Positions 1 through 8,080 are shown, counted from the stretch's first letter. The stretch: DNA of 35,448 nt from Gammaproteobacteria bacterium (GCA_030595795.1 JAUVCH010000035.1:1-35448); one strand, 5' to 3'. Numbers and translations are program-made. Notes: generated by a model from the sequence alone, not told the origin.

Positions 1-591
1 CTTACTACTATCCAACAACAGGTTTACGACTATACCCGCCAGGTGCTGGAGCAGGGTTTGCCTTTCCCGTCGCTGCGTGAAATTGCCAGCCATTTCGGCT
101 TTAAGCACACGACTGCACGTTTTCATTTAAAGGCGCTGGAGAAAAAAGGCTTTATCAAACAGCGAGAACAACGGGTTTCGGATTATTTTCTGGCGGAAGA
201 GTCTAGAGCATCTCAACCGGGCTTTATGCTAGTCGCGAAGATATCTGCCGGTGCGCCAATGCCGGTGTTTGACGAGACTAGCGAGTCGTTTTCAGTGGAT
301 CACAATTTCTTCGGTGGTGGTGATATTCGCGGCATCCGGGTGAGCGGTGAAAGCATGACCGGTGATTCGATTGCCGATGGCGATATTGCCATGATCAAGT
401 TACAGAAAGACGCCAATAAGGGCGATATTCTAGCCGTTCGGATCGACGATGAAATCACCCTGAAGCGGATTAAGCTGGTTGGCGATGCTTTTCAGCTTTT
501 ACCGTCAAATCCTGAATTCCCTGTTCGCGAAGTACCTGCACAGAATCTGCAAATCATCGGCAAGTTAGTCGGCGTTATCCGCAAAACTTAA
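1..591 (+). CDS. lexA: LexA-family SOS repressor, 5' end cut off by the window
   Basis: Self-cleaving repressor of the SOS regulon. The frame is open from base 1, and its first residues (LTTIQQQVYDY) align with E. coli LexA from Leu4, so only about three residues are missing; the GTG at 43 is internal. An N-terminal winged helix-turn-helix (LREIASHFGF) is followed by the Ala-Gly cleavage site in ISAGAP. The S24 peptidase dyad is the Ser in VSGESM (about residue 118 counted from base 1) and the Lys in ITLKRI (about 155), close to E. coli Ser119 and Lys156. The recognition helix (KHTTARFHLKAL) differs from E. coli (NAAEEHLKAL), so the operator may be non-canonical. It precedes imuA-imuB-dnaE2, the usual lexA/mutagenesis-cassette arrangement, and very likely represses that operon. 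No second lexA can be seen, so whether this is the main LexA or a LexA2 is open. Confidence 0.93.
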   Translation, partial: LTTIQQQVYDYTRQVLEQGLPFPSLREIASHFGFKHTTARFHLKALEKKGFIKQREQRVSDYFLAEESRASQPGFMLVAKISAGAPMPVFDETSESFSVDHNFFGGGDIRGIRVSGESMTGDSIADGDIAMIKLQKDANKGDILAVRIDDEITLKRIKLVGDAFQLLPSNPEFPVREVPAQNLQIIGKLVGVIRKT

Positions 592-595
592 AGGA

Positions 596-738
596 CATCT
601 CTAAAAATGCGCTTTTTTCTCGATATCCGCGTCAGCTCCGTACTCGAATCCTCATGTACTTTATGTACATTGCGGTTCTCCGTGCGGTGCTTTCTTGATC
701 TCGATAAAAAATCACTATTTTTAGAAAGGCCTTAAATT
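596..738. repeat. Imperfect palindromic element (REP/MITE-like) between lexA and imuA
   Basis: The outer arms are A+T-rich and pair imperfectly: the left arm (about 596-632, containing CTAAAAATGCGCTTTTTTCTCG) is related to the reverse complement of the right arm (about 700-731, containing CGATAAAAAATCACTATTTTTAG). The inner arms meet at ATGTAC-TTTAT-GTACAT (654-670), and partial pairing continues outward through the TCCGTAC and GTGCGGTG blocks. The whole 140 nt could fold into one long hairpin in DNA or RNA. No transposase gene is present. It could be a non-autonomous repeat, an mRNA-processing or attenuation structure, or part of the imuA leader. I see no canonical CTGT-N8-ACAG LexA box in it. 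Confidence 0.5.
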
Positions 739-752
739 TTGCCGCGCATACC

Positions 753-1388
753 ATGGCCTCAATCCCTGCGCAATTTGCCGACTCCGATTTAAACCGACAA
801 CTGGTTTCGGCTCGACAGCTACAGTCTTCGCAGCACTTTCAGTCCGAGTTATATTCGGGTATAGATGCGCTGGATGAATTGTTTGCGGCGATTAAACCGG
901 GGGATTTAGTTGAGTGGGGAATTCCGCCTGGGTTAAACGGTCGCCTTATTCCGTTGCAATTTTTAAAGCAAAAAATACCCGCCAGCGTCTGGATTTATCA
1001 TCATCATGGTCTGGCGGTTTTTGCGGCGAGCTGGATTAGCCATGGTGTCGATTTGCAACGTCTATTTTTTGCCTGTTCGGCTAACCCGGTTACGGAATTA
1101 AGACCGTTGTTTCTGGAGGACACCTTCAAACGCATCATCATCGATTCGCCCAAAAAATTCAGCGCGGGTGACCTGGCCTTTGTCTCCCGACAGGCTCGCA
1201 AGCAGCAACAAATTATTTTTTTAATCCGGCATTATTTTTTAAGCCCGAAGCAGGGTAATGCCTATGCCAGTTTGCGTATCAATACCTGGCAGGAAAAGCA
1301 GGGGCGGTTTTCGATACAGGTGATTAAAGGTTCGCAAAGCAGGAAAGTCACCATCCCCGAAACGATGTTGTTTAGTGAGAAGGGGTAA
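753..1388 (+). CDS. imuA: ImuA, RecA-like SOS mutagenesis accessory protein
   Basis: ImuA is a RecA/SulA-like accessory protein that acts with ImuB and DnaE2 in damage-induced translesion synthesis. The opening YSGIDALDELF, the degraded P-loop region GDLVEWGIPPGLNGR and the later strands (KRIIIDSP, QQIIFLIRHYF, SLRINTW) follow the RecA-fold pattern of the family. At 211 residues it is close to the usual ImuA length. The nucleotide-binding loop lacks a clear GKT/GKS, so ATP binding is doubtful. The ATG at 753 has no obvious ribosome-binding site; the frame stays open upstream into the palindromic element, so the start is not certain. It lies 7 nt ahead of imuB and is presumably co-transcribed with it. 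Confidence 0.85.
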   Translation: MASIPAQFADSDLNRQLVSARQLQSSQHFQSELYSGIDALDELFAAIKPGDLVEWGIPPGLNGRLIPLQFLKQKIPASVWIYHHHGLAVFAASWISHGVDLQRLFFACSANPVTELRPLFLEDTFKRIIIDSPKKFSAGDLAFVSRQARKQQQIIFLIRHYFLSPKQGNAYASLRINTWQEKQGRFSIQVIKGSQSRKVTIPETMLFSEKG

Positions 1389-1395
1389 GACGGGT

Positions 1396-2838
1396 ATGGG
1401 TTTTAATTCTCAGGTTATCCAACTTAATGAATTTGATGGCTTTCCCGCATATGTGGCAATTTATGCCGAGCAAGCGATTGAAAACCCGTTCGCGTTGTCG
1501 CCAGTCGCTATGCAATGGTCCGAGCAAATCGTGTTAAATCGAGTGCAGGACTGCGAGGCATTCTGGACTGTGCAAAAAAATAAATCTCAATGCGATTATG
1601 AGGCATTGTTTGTCCCGATTTTAGCGCATTATTATGGTGAGGGTTTTATCGCTGTGTTTGGCTGTCATCCCTGGCAATGCCTGATTTATCTGGCCTATCA
1701 GATCGAGCAGAAATCATCCGGCATTTATTTTTTACAGAGTCGCTTACATCAGAATATTTATCAATCGCTGGACTGGCACACATGGTTTGCTAATCAGGAA
1801 ATACTGACCGCACATTTTGAGTCTACTCAGGCCAAAGGGTTTAAGGCTGATCGGTTTCGCTCCAAGCAGGCGCAGTTTAAGCGCTTTATTGGTCGAACTG
1901 GTTTTTCCGGACTGTTTCAGTTGCCGGGAATGGATTATCAGGTTTTCTCGCGTCGCTTTGGTAGCTGGCTGGCAAGCGTCAGGCGCTGGACTATGCAGCA
2001 GAGCAGCGCATTGCAGGGCTTCCCCTGGATCAGTGTTGATCAGCCTCTGCGCCCATGGGTAGATCGTGATCTGGAATATCCAGTTAACCAGTGGCAGGTT
2101 GTGGAACTATTATTACGCGAGGATTTGCAGCGCTTATGCGAGTTGTTTGTGCAGGACGAACAGGAGCATATTAATCGCATGGTCTGGCAAATCAGGTTGT
2201 TTAATCATCAGCTTGTCGAAGTCGAACTATCTTTTCGACACCCTTACTCCCTGCATCGCGATCAACCCGGGTTTAAAACCGCGTTGTATCAGGCTCGGTA
2301 TATCTACGATGATTTAGTGCGTGATTTGCAGGCGCGCGACAGTGATCTGGATTTACCGGAGACTATGCCATTGCTGGCCTGGCGCATTGAAGTCTGTGAG
2401 CGCTTTAGTCTCCCCCCGGTGATCTGGGATTTGTTTGGCCATGACGCCGCGGATATAGCGCATGAAGATATATTAAACCTGCAAAACAAGTTGCCGGTTA
2501 CATTAGATAGTTATTGTTCTGCACGTAGTTTTTTTCCAGAGCAGTGTTTTAGTGTTTCGCCACTATACGAAAAGGGCGATGATGATTCTGGCCAAATACA
2601 ATGGACTTCTCAGTCATTACAACGGCCTTTATTTTATTACCAGTCGGTAGATGAAATTGAGGCACCGATAGTCGGTCAGTTTACTTTCCTTGAGCGCTGT
2701 AGCAACCATTGGTGGCAAGTCGATGACACTCGGGCCAGCAATCGCGATTACTATGTTTTAAAAAATCCACGCGGTGCTGCTAGCTGGGTTTACAGAGATT
2801 TTAATGGGCGCTGGTTTAAGCAGGGCGAGTACTGTTGA
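1396..2838 (+). CDS. imuB: ImuB, catalytically inactive Y-family polymerase-like protein (divergent)
   Basis: ImuB is a non-catalytic Y-family relative that links ImuA and DnaE2 to the beta clamp. The C-terminal 70 residues are diagnostic (RPLFYYQSV, FLERCSNHWWQVDDTRASNRDYYV, WVYRDFNGRWF). The central GLFQLPGMDYQVFSRRFG and the following little-finger-like region fit the family. The N-terminal palm half is highly divergent and lacks polymerase acidic motifs. Where ImuB normally has a QLDLF-type clamp motif, this protein reads VIWDLFG (2419-2439), without the leading Gln. The frame allows a GTG at 1375, but the ATG at 1396 is preferred because AGGGG at 1381-1385 sits about 10 nt upstream. It lies between imuA and dnaE2 with gaps of 7 and 15 nt. 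Confidence 0.85.
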   Translation: MGFNSQVIQLNEFDGFPAYVAIYAEQAIENPFALSPVAMQWSEQIVLNRVQDCEAFWTVQKNKSQCDYEALFVPILAHYYGEGFIAVFGCHPWQCLIYLAYQIEQKSSGIYFLQSRLHQNIYQSLDWHTWFANQEILTAHFESTQAKGFKADRFRSKQAQFKRFIGRTGFSGLFQLPGMDYQVFSRRFGSWLASVRRWTMQQSSALQGFPWISVDQPLRPWVDRDLEYPVNQWQVVELLLREDLQRLCELFVQDEQEHINRMVWQIRLFNHQLVEVELSFRHPYSLHRDQPGFKTALYQARYIYDDLVRDLQARDSDLDLPETMPLLAWRIEVCERFSLPPVIWDLFGHDAADIAHEDILNLQNKLPVTLDSYCSARSFFPEQCFSVSPLYEKGDDDSGQIQWTSQSLQRPLFYYQSVDEIEAPIVGQFTFLERCSNHWWQVDDTRASNRDYYVLKNPRGAASWVYRDFNGRWFKQGEYC

Positions 2839-2853
2839 GACGGGGTTGCATGG

Positions 2854-5800
2854 ATGAACGTCAAACAGTGCTTATTTTCGGGTTTTAACGAATGGCTTTG
2901 TAAAACCAACTTCAGTTTTTTACAGGGTGCCTCGCATCCACGGGAATTGGTCGAACGCGCTAATTTTCTTGGCTATCAATCATTGTGTATTAATGATTTT
3001 GATGGTGGTTACGGGCTAGCGCGTAGTTACCGTGAACTCGACTATTTGAAAAAACAGGGCCAGCATAACGGTTTAAAGCTGAATTATGGTGCTGAAATAC
3101 ATTTAAACATAGATCACCATCAACCTGTTTTTCTGCAACAGACATTGGTGTTGATCGCGCGTGATCAGCATGGCTATACCAACCTCAACAGGCTTTTGAC
3201 TTATGCGCATCGTGATGGAAAAAATAACGCCAACATACCGTTCGATTATTTATTGAATAGCGATGTCAGCGGGTTGTTCGCGATTCAACCGATGCGTGGC
3301 CTGATTCGTACTGAGCAAAACAATACCGACTATGGTGCATTAAAGGCATTGTTCAATGGTGATTACTATCTCGCGATTAGTCGGCATCTGCACCCGGCTG
3401 AAGACCGCTGGATCAATCCAGTACTCGATATAGCCCGACAATATAATCTTGATTATGTCCTTTCGCAGGATGTATTTTTTCATACGCGCTCACAAAAGTG
3501 TATGAGTGATTTATTGCAATCGATTCGAACTAACCGGGTGCTAGAGTCCGTCCAGGCCTACATGTTTCCGAACAGTGAGCGTTGCTTGCATACCGAGCAG
3601 GATCTGCAAAAATTATTCGCCGATATACCCGGTTACAAAAAAGCACTTTGTTTGTCGGCTGAATTGAATCAATCCTGTGTGTTTGATCTCGACCAGTTGC
3701 ATTATCACTATCCGAAGGAAATGATTCCGCCAGATCATAATGCTCAATCGTATTTATTCGAACTAGTGAAGCAGGGTTTGGTTGAGAGATTCGGGCAGAA
3801 TCCTGCACAGAAAATTCTCGATCAGGTAAACCACGAGCTGGATTTAATCAAACAACTGAAATTCGCCGATTACTTTTTAACCGTCTGGGATATTGTGCGC
3901 TGGGCGAGGGAACAGAAAGTTCTATGCCAGGGTCGGGGCTCGGCGGCCAACTCTAGCGTGTGTTTTGTACTCGGCATCACCTCGGTCAACCCGGATCAGT
4001 TCGATTTGTTGTTTGAGCGATTTGTCAGCATGGAGCGCGGCGACCCACCCGATATCGATGTTGATTTCGAGCATGAGCGACGCGAGGAGGTAATCCAGTA
4101 TATCTATCGTCGATATGGACGTGACCGCGCTGCAATGGTTGCGAATGTGGTGACTTTTAGAGGTAAGGGCGCTTTACGCACCGTGGGTAAGGCGCTGGGG
4201 GTGAATGACGAGTTATTAAGCCAGGTGTCGAAAATGGCCAGCAGCCGTTATTTTCGGGGTGCCGATAAGGAAATTATTCTCGGCACGTTAAAGGATGAGT
4301 ACCAGCACTCTGACGATAAACCTGTGCGCTGGAAGCTGTGGATGCAGCTAAGTGAAAAGCTGCATGGCTTTCCCCGACATCTGGGTATTCATTCGGGTGG
4401 TTTTATGCTCGCCGATAAATCGCTGAACTGCCTGTTAGCGCAGGAGCCAGCCAGTATGGAGGGGCGGAGCGTGGTGCAATGGTGTAAGGAAGATATCGAA
4501 GCGCTGGGCTTTTTTAAAATCGACGTGTTAAGCCTCGGCATGTTGAGCGCGATCCGAAAATGTTTCGATTATGTGGCGTATTATTATGGCAAAACCCTGC
4601 AGTTGCATAGCATTCCTGATGATGATAAGCCAACCTACGCGATGATTCAGAAAGCCGATACGGTCGGTACGTTTCAGATCGAGTCACGCGCACAAATGTC
4701 GATGCTTCCGAGGCTTAAACCGGCCTGTTTCTATGATCTGGTAATCGAAGTGGCGATCATCCGACCGGGGCCAATTCAGGGTAAGGTGATTCATCCCTTC
4801 CTGGCTCGGCGCGAAGGACTCGAGCCAGTGACTTACCCCGACAAACGACTCGAACCAATCCTCAGGCGTACTTTGGGGATTGCCATTTTTCAGGAGCAGG
4901 CAATGCGTATTGCCATCGCGGTTGGTAACTTTAGCGCAGGCGAGGCGAATGAATTGCGAAAGAAAATCGGAGCCTGGGGGATTAAGGATTTCAATCGAGA
5001 CATGAATCCGATATTACAGAAGCTTCAGCAGGGTATGAAACAAAATGGTATCGAAGCCGAGTTTGCCGAACAGATACTCGGTCAGATGGAGGGCTTTGCT
5101 GAGTATGGCTTTCCCGAATCGCATGCGGTATCGTTTTCGCTGATTGCTTATGCCTCCTGTTATCTGAAATGTCACTACCCGGCGGCATTTTATAGTTCGG
5201 TATTAAACTCGCAACCAATGGGATTTTATTCTCCGCATGCGCTATTGCAAAGCGCACAACGCGAAGGGGTGCGAGTGCTGCCTTTAAACCTGAACCGATC
5301 GCAATGGGATCATGCGCTAGAGAGATCCCCCGGCAAGTCAGACTATGCCATCCGTCTGGGGTTTCGCCTGATTAATGGTTTGTCGAAATCAAGCGCCGAA
5401 CAGTTATTGCAGGTGCGCGAGCAAAGTGGTGACTGGAATAGCTATGAATCATTTGCGCAAAGTGTTGATCTACCACGCGATGATATGACGGCACTGGCAG
5501 CCAGCGATATTTTCCGGCAGCTGGATCAGACACGCGCCGAGGTTTTATGGCAGGCGGAAGCGGCACCCTATAAAACCATGGTGGATTTTCAGGAAGATGG
5601 TATCGACTGGCAACCCGAACAGTCGCTAGAGCGTATTCAAAAAGATTTCAGGGCTTTCAAAACCAGCCTCGTCGATCATCCTGTGTCGGTCATCAAATTA
5701 CAGCAATGGCCATATAAGCTGGATAGGCAAAAACTGACGGTATCCGCCGATTTAATTGAAATGGCCGCAAACACCGATGTTTTCGTATTCGGTATGGTGC

Positions 5801-6105
5801 TGGTGAAGCAGTCGCCGGGTTCCGCCAAGGGCATGGTGTTTGTGACGCTCGAAGATGAAAGAGGCTTTATCAACCTGGCCTTCACGCCGCAGGCTTATAT
5901 GCGCTTCCATCAGCAGATAGATCAACAACCTTATCTATGCGTGGTGGGTAAATTACAACGCGTGAACGAATCGTATTCGATTCTGGTAAAACGGGTGTTT
6001 ATTGAAGAGGTTAGCGCTAGCCTATTGTCATTGCGTCAGCGAGGGCAGCAGTCGGATGACATCGAGACTGCGGTTGAGTTGGTGAAACCTAGGGCATTTC
6101 ATTGA
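2854..6105 (+). CDS. dnaE2: Error-prone DNA polymerase DnaE2 (ImuC)
   Basis: C-family polymerase that performs translesion synthesis with ImuA and ImuB. The 1083 residues are a normal DnaE2 length. The order is: N-terminal PHP domain (TNFSFLQGASHPRELVERA at the start); polymerase palm with PPDIDVDFEHERREEVIQY carrying two catalytic Asp; the third Asp in GFFKIDVLSLGML; helix-hairpin-helix region; and C-terminal OB fold (VFVFGMVLVKQSPGSAKGMVF). Like other DnaE2 proteins it lacks the tau-binding tail of replicative DnaE. The chosen ATG is preceded by GAGACGGGG at 2837-2845. It closes the cassette and is probably controlled with imuA and imuB by the LexA at the window start. No inactivating change is visible. 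Confidence 0.96.
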   Translation: MNVKQCLFSGFNEWLCKTNFSFLQGASHPRELVERANFLGYQSLCINDFDGGYGLARSYRELDYLKKQGQHNGLKLNYGAEIHLNIDHHQPVFLQQTLVLIARDQHGYTNLNRLLTYAHRDGKNNANIPFDYLLNSDVSGLFAIQPMRGLIRTEQNNTDYGALKALFNGDYYLAISRHLHPAEDRWINPVLDIARQYNLDYVLSQDVFFHTRSQKCMSDLLQSIRTNRVLESVQAYMFPNSERCLHTEQDLQKLFADIPGYKKALCLSAELNQSCVFDLDQLHYHYPKEMIPPDHNAQSYLFELVKQGLVERFGQNPAQKILDQVNHELDLIKQLKFADYFLTVWDIVRWAREQKVLCQGRGSAANSSVCFVLGITSVNPDQFDLLFERFVSMERGDPPDIDVDFEHERREEVIQYIYRRYGRDRAAMVANVVTFRGKGALRTVGKALGVNDELLSQVSKMASSRYFRGADKEIILGTLKDEYQHSDDKPVRWKLWMQLSEKLHGFPRHLGIHSGGFMLADKSLNCLLAQEPASMEGRSVVQWCKEDIEALGFFKIDVLSLGMLSAIRKCFDYVAYYYGKTLQLHSIPDDDKPTYAMIQKADTVGTFQIESRAQMSMLPRLKPACFYDLVIEVAIIRPGPIQGKVIHPFLARREGLEPVTYPDKRLEPILRRTLGIAIFQEQAMRIAIAVGNFSAGEANELRKKIGAWGIKDFNRDMNPILQKLQQGMKQNGIEAEFAEQILGQMEGFAEYGFPESHAVSFSLIAYASCYLKCHYPAAFYSSVLNSQPMGFYSPHALLQSAQREGVRVLPLNLNRSQWDHALERSPGKSDYAIRLGFRLINGLSKSSAEQLLQVREQSGDWNSYESFAQSVDLPRDDMTALAASDIFRQLDQTRAEVLWQAEAAPYKTMVDFQEDGIDWQPEQSLERIQKDFRAFKTSLVDHPVSVIKLQQWPYKLDRQKLTVSADLIEMAANTDVFVFGMVLVKQSPGSAKGMVFVTLEDERGFINLAFTPQAYMRFHQQIDQQPYLCVVGKLQRVNESYSILVKRVFIEEVSASLLSLRQRGQQSDDIETAVELVKPRAFH

Positions 6106-6408
6106 TTCCTCTTAATCTATGGGGGATGGGAATCATCTTTGACAGCTTCAGCTCGGGGCAAAAAATGGTCGACATGATGGGATTGGGCAACTGTGAATGT
6201 TGGTAAAAACTTAAAGTTTCAAGTTATGTGCCATGGCAAGGAGCCCAGCCAGGCTGGCCCAATCTCTTCTTGTCGAACATGACCTGGGGTGAATTCACCG
6301 TGTTCAAAGTACAAGCGAAAACTGGAATAGAATTTAAGGTCAGGAATAGGGCTATTATATATTTCAATTCTTTAGTTGTTCTCCGCAGAAAATCCCCTGA
6401 AACAGATT
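6106..6408. other. Intergenic stretch after dnaE2, start of the accessory islet
   Basis: About 300 nt without a convincing gene. A 7-bp inverted repeat, TGATTCC (6103-6109) and GGAATCA (6129-6135), overlaps the dnaE2 stop, but its 19-nt loop and weak T run make it a poor terminator. A short palindrome, CAGCC-A-GGCTG, lies near 6245. Short open frames occur on both strands (6228-6425 plus, 6224-6412 minus); the minus one is listed separately. The composition shifts to A+T-rich here. Confidence 0.5.
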
Positions 6409-6412
6409 TCAA
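6224..6412 (-). CDS. Possible small exported or lipoprotein-like ORF, third in the lectin operon
   Basis: A 62-codon frame whose TTG start overlaps the TGA of the upstream membrane-protein gene (TTGA), as in a translationally coupled operon. The translation has a basic N-terminus, a hydrophobic stretch (YIIALFLTLNSIPVF) and a Cys at the end of it (VFAC), like a signal peptide or weak lipobox, then about 28 polar residues. I recognise no family. The start codon is weak, and an antisense frame of similar length exists, so this may be chance. Confidence 0.22.
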   Translation of the reverse strand: MKSVSGDFLRRTTKELKYIIALFLTLNSIPVFACTLNTVNSPQVMFDKKRLGQPGWAPCHGT

Positions 6413-6984
6413 AAAACTTCGGTAACAGGGTACACATAGCGTAAATATAGATAGAAAAAAGCTAGCGATAGAACAAGAATTATAACGCCCAAAATTGGAG
6501 AACTTACTTTTACTCCAGTGAGCGAAACTTCAATTTCGTTGTTTGATTTGGAATTTTCACCAGATTTAAATTGAACCCAAGCAAAGTAAATTCCTGTTCC
6601 GACAAGAAATAGTACGACAAAGAATATTACTATGGTTGAAGTATGCTGCCACTCAATTACTTTGGTTCGATGTTCCAAACCCCGGTCGTAATAATCGAGA
6701 CCATTTCGATAAGCCGCCCAGCATACAGTTTGCGTTTCAGAATCAGTAATTTCGGCACACCAAACCGTCGGGAATATTTTAGAGCCAGAATCCACGGAAT
6801 CTTTACCATTTCCGTCTTCTGAAGGGATATTTAAATCTTCACTTTTAGGGTCGAATGATCCAAATTTTTTCTCCGCCTGCTGGCCTGTGCTACCTGATAC
6901 TATGGGAGAAATCACCACAGTCAACACGAGAACGAAACACAGTAATATTCGAAGCTCAGTCTCTGATGTTAAGTTATACGTCAT
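6409..6984 (-). CDS. Unrecognised small membrane protein coupled to the lectin gene
   Basis: 191 residues, no family recognised. Three hydrophobic segments are visible at about residues 12-28 (signal anchor or signal peptide), 115-136 and 162-181. The polar region between the first two (about 30-110) carries two Cys (76 and 88) that could form a disulphide if exported, plus an acidic, Ser-rich stretch. A short basic/polar loop (SGENSKSNNE) joins the last two helices. The ATG follows the lectin stop by two bases (TGA-AC-ATG), so translation is almost certainly coupled. A role in anchoring, sensing or immunity linked to the lectin would be speculation. Confidence 0.6.
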   Translation of the reverse strand: MTYNLTSETELRILLCFVLVLTVVISPIVSGSTGQQAEKKFGSFDPKSEDLNIPSEDGNGKDSVDSGSKIFPTVWCAEITDSETQTVCWAAYRNGLDYYDRGLEHRTKVIEWQHTSTIVIFFVVLFLVGTGIYFAWVQFKSGENSKSNNEIEVSLTGVKVSSPILGVIILVLSLAFFYLYLRYVYPVTEVF

Positions 6985-6986
6985 GT

Positions 6987-7802
6987 TCAGTCCGCATCCG
7001 TCACGTAGCTGATGGCACTACGTCGGTATGCAATAAGGCAGTAAGCGTGAGAGCCGCAGAATCTATTTTCCCTTCGCGAATATTCTGTAAAATCATGATG
7101 TGAACTCATGGATTTTATAATATTACGAAGTTTGGCCCCATGAGTATTCAGCCAGGAGTCGACTACATTTCTATTAGCAGAAGGATGGGGGAAGCTATTA
7201 GTCTGATAACTGTCACCTTTCTCGTCACTGCCACCATTGGCAATTTTCCGTTGCTCGAAGTCAAGAATGCGATTGGTAGGCTTTGACTGGCCCCCCTTAT
7301 TTGCTGTTACTACCCCAATTGCATCTAGCAAGGCACCAGAACGCCCCCAAATTCCTAGAATGGGTGACTGCTTAGAGCCTTTAAATTTGAAAGAATTCCC
7401 GCCACCATTTCCTCCCCATTTCCTCGATCGACCCTTATTAGTCTTAATGTAGATTGAATCTACATACTTTCCGGATCGACCCCCAAACACAGTAATGAAT
7501 TCACCTTTACTGAGTTTGAATGTTTTAGATTTTCCACCGTTACCACCGTGCGGGGAGCCGATAACGCGACCATTATTGTATTGGTAAGTAAGTTGAATCC
7601 TATCAATGAACTTCCCTGATCTCACTGTAATAGCCGTGATTCGGCCTTTGTTTGCGGCCATATCTACGAAAGGTGATCCACCAGAACCACCAGAAACCTT
7701 GGATAGCGTCACGCTAGTATTGGCAATTGCTATAATTGGGAAAAACAGGAAGGCAGATAGGAGTACTACAGGGTTTAGCATCTTGTTGCTGAGAAGTTTC
7801 AT
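6987..7802 (-). CDS. Secreted jacalin-like lectin domain protein
   Basis: Predicted exported carbohydrate-binding protein. Residues 1 to about 28 form a signal peptide (basic start, hydrophobic LLSAFLFFPIIAIA). Residues about 30-165 match the jacalin beta-prism fold: a Gly-rich first loop (GGSGGSPF), then three homologous turns ITVRSGKFIDRIQL, VFGGRSGKYVDSIYI and IWGRSGALLDAIGVV, each ending in the GxxxD sugar-binding pattern. The C-terminal 100 residues are unrelated, polar and His-rich (HPSANRN, SSHHDF), with two Cys (249 and 255). AAGGAGAG precedes the ATG at good spacing. It heads a two-gene minus-strand unit. Its A+T-rich composition and flanking repeat debris suggest horizontal acquisition. 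The domain call is firm; the biological target is unknown. Confidence 0.8.
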   Translation of the reverse strand: MKLLSNKMLNPVVLLSAFLFFPIIAIANTSVTLSKVSGGSGGSPFVDMAANKGRITAITVRSGKFIDRIQLTYQYNNGRVIGSPHGGNGGKSKTFKLSKGEFITVFGGRSGKYVDSIYIKTNKGRSRKWGGNGGGNSFKFKGSKQSPILGIWGRSGALLDAIGVVTANKGGQSKPTNRILDFEQRKIANGGSDEKGDSYQTNSFPHPSANRNVVDSWLNTHGAKLRNIIKSMSSHHDFTEYSRRENRFCGSHAYCLIAYRRSAISYVTDAD

Positions 7803-7906
7803 ATTTTTCTCTCCTTAGAAATAATAGAAGGTTAGTAGCTTATGCCCATGATTCTTCAAAGTCTATAGCTTTTAGAATCAAATCAAGGCTTAACATAATA
7901 AACAAT

Positions 7907-7975
7907 CTACATACCGGTAAACTCAAGTTCTAAGCGTTTATGCGCTTCTTCAAGACTTTGGAATTCAGGGGACAT
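7907..7975 (-). pseudogene. Truncated 22-codon ORF with a strong ribosome-binding site
   Basis: Reads MSPEFQSLEEAHKRLELEF then TGM and stop. A GGGGGGGAG run (about 7982-7990) sits 7 nt before the ATG, far stronger than for most genes here. The peptide is short, charged and helical and resembles the start of a longer protein cut off, such as a transposase or other element-encoded protein. I cannot assign a family, and a genuine leader peptide is also possible. Confidence 0.3.
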
Positions 7976-8037
7976 GTTGATGCTCCCCCCCAGTTTTACG
8001 GATACTTTAAATCAGCGGCTGGACTTCCTTCAAAACG

Positions 8038-8080
8038 GTGGACACTCGTATACTTTAAATTAAAGCATATGAGTGTCCAC
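8038..8080. repeat. 43-nt nearly perfect inverted repeat
   Basis: Arms of 21 nt around one central A: the left arm opens GTGGACACTC and ends CTTTAA, the right arm opens TTAAAG and ends GAGTGTCCAC. There are only two mismatches (G/A and A/G in the middle). There is no following T run, so it is not a typical terminator. The outward GTGGACAC ends look like terminal inverted repeats of an insertion sequence or miniature element. No clear target duplication flanks it. Confidence 0.7.

Noticed and set aside
6103..6135. TGATTCC/GGAATCA inverted repeat over the dnaE2 stop as terminator
   Set aside because: The loop is 19 nt and the following T run is short; could be chance.
6228..6425. 65-codon plus-strand frame after dnaE2
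   Set aside because: No ribosome-binding site and no recognisable pattern; competes with the minus-strand candidate, which at least has operon-like spacing.
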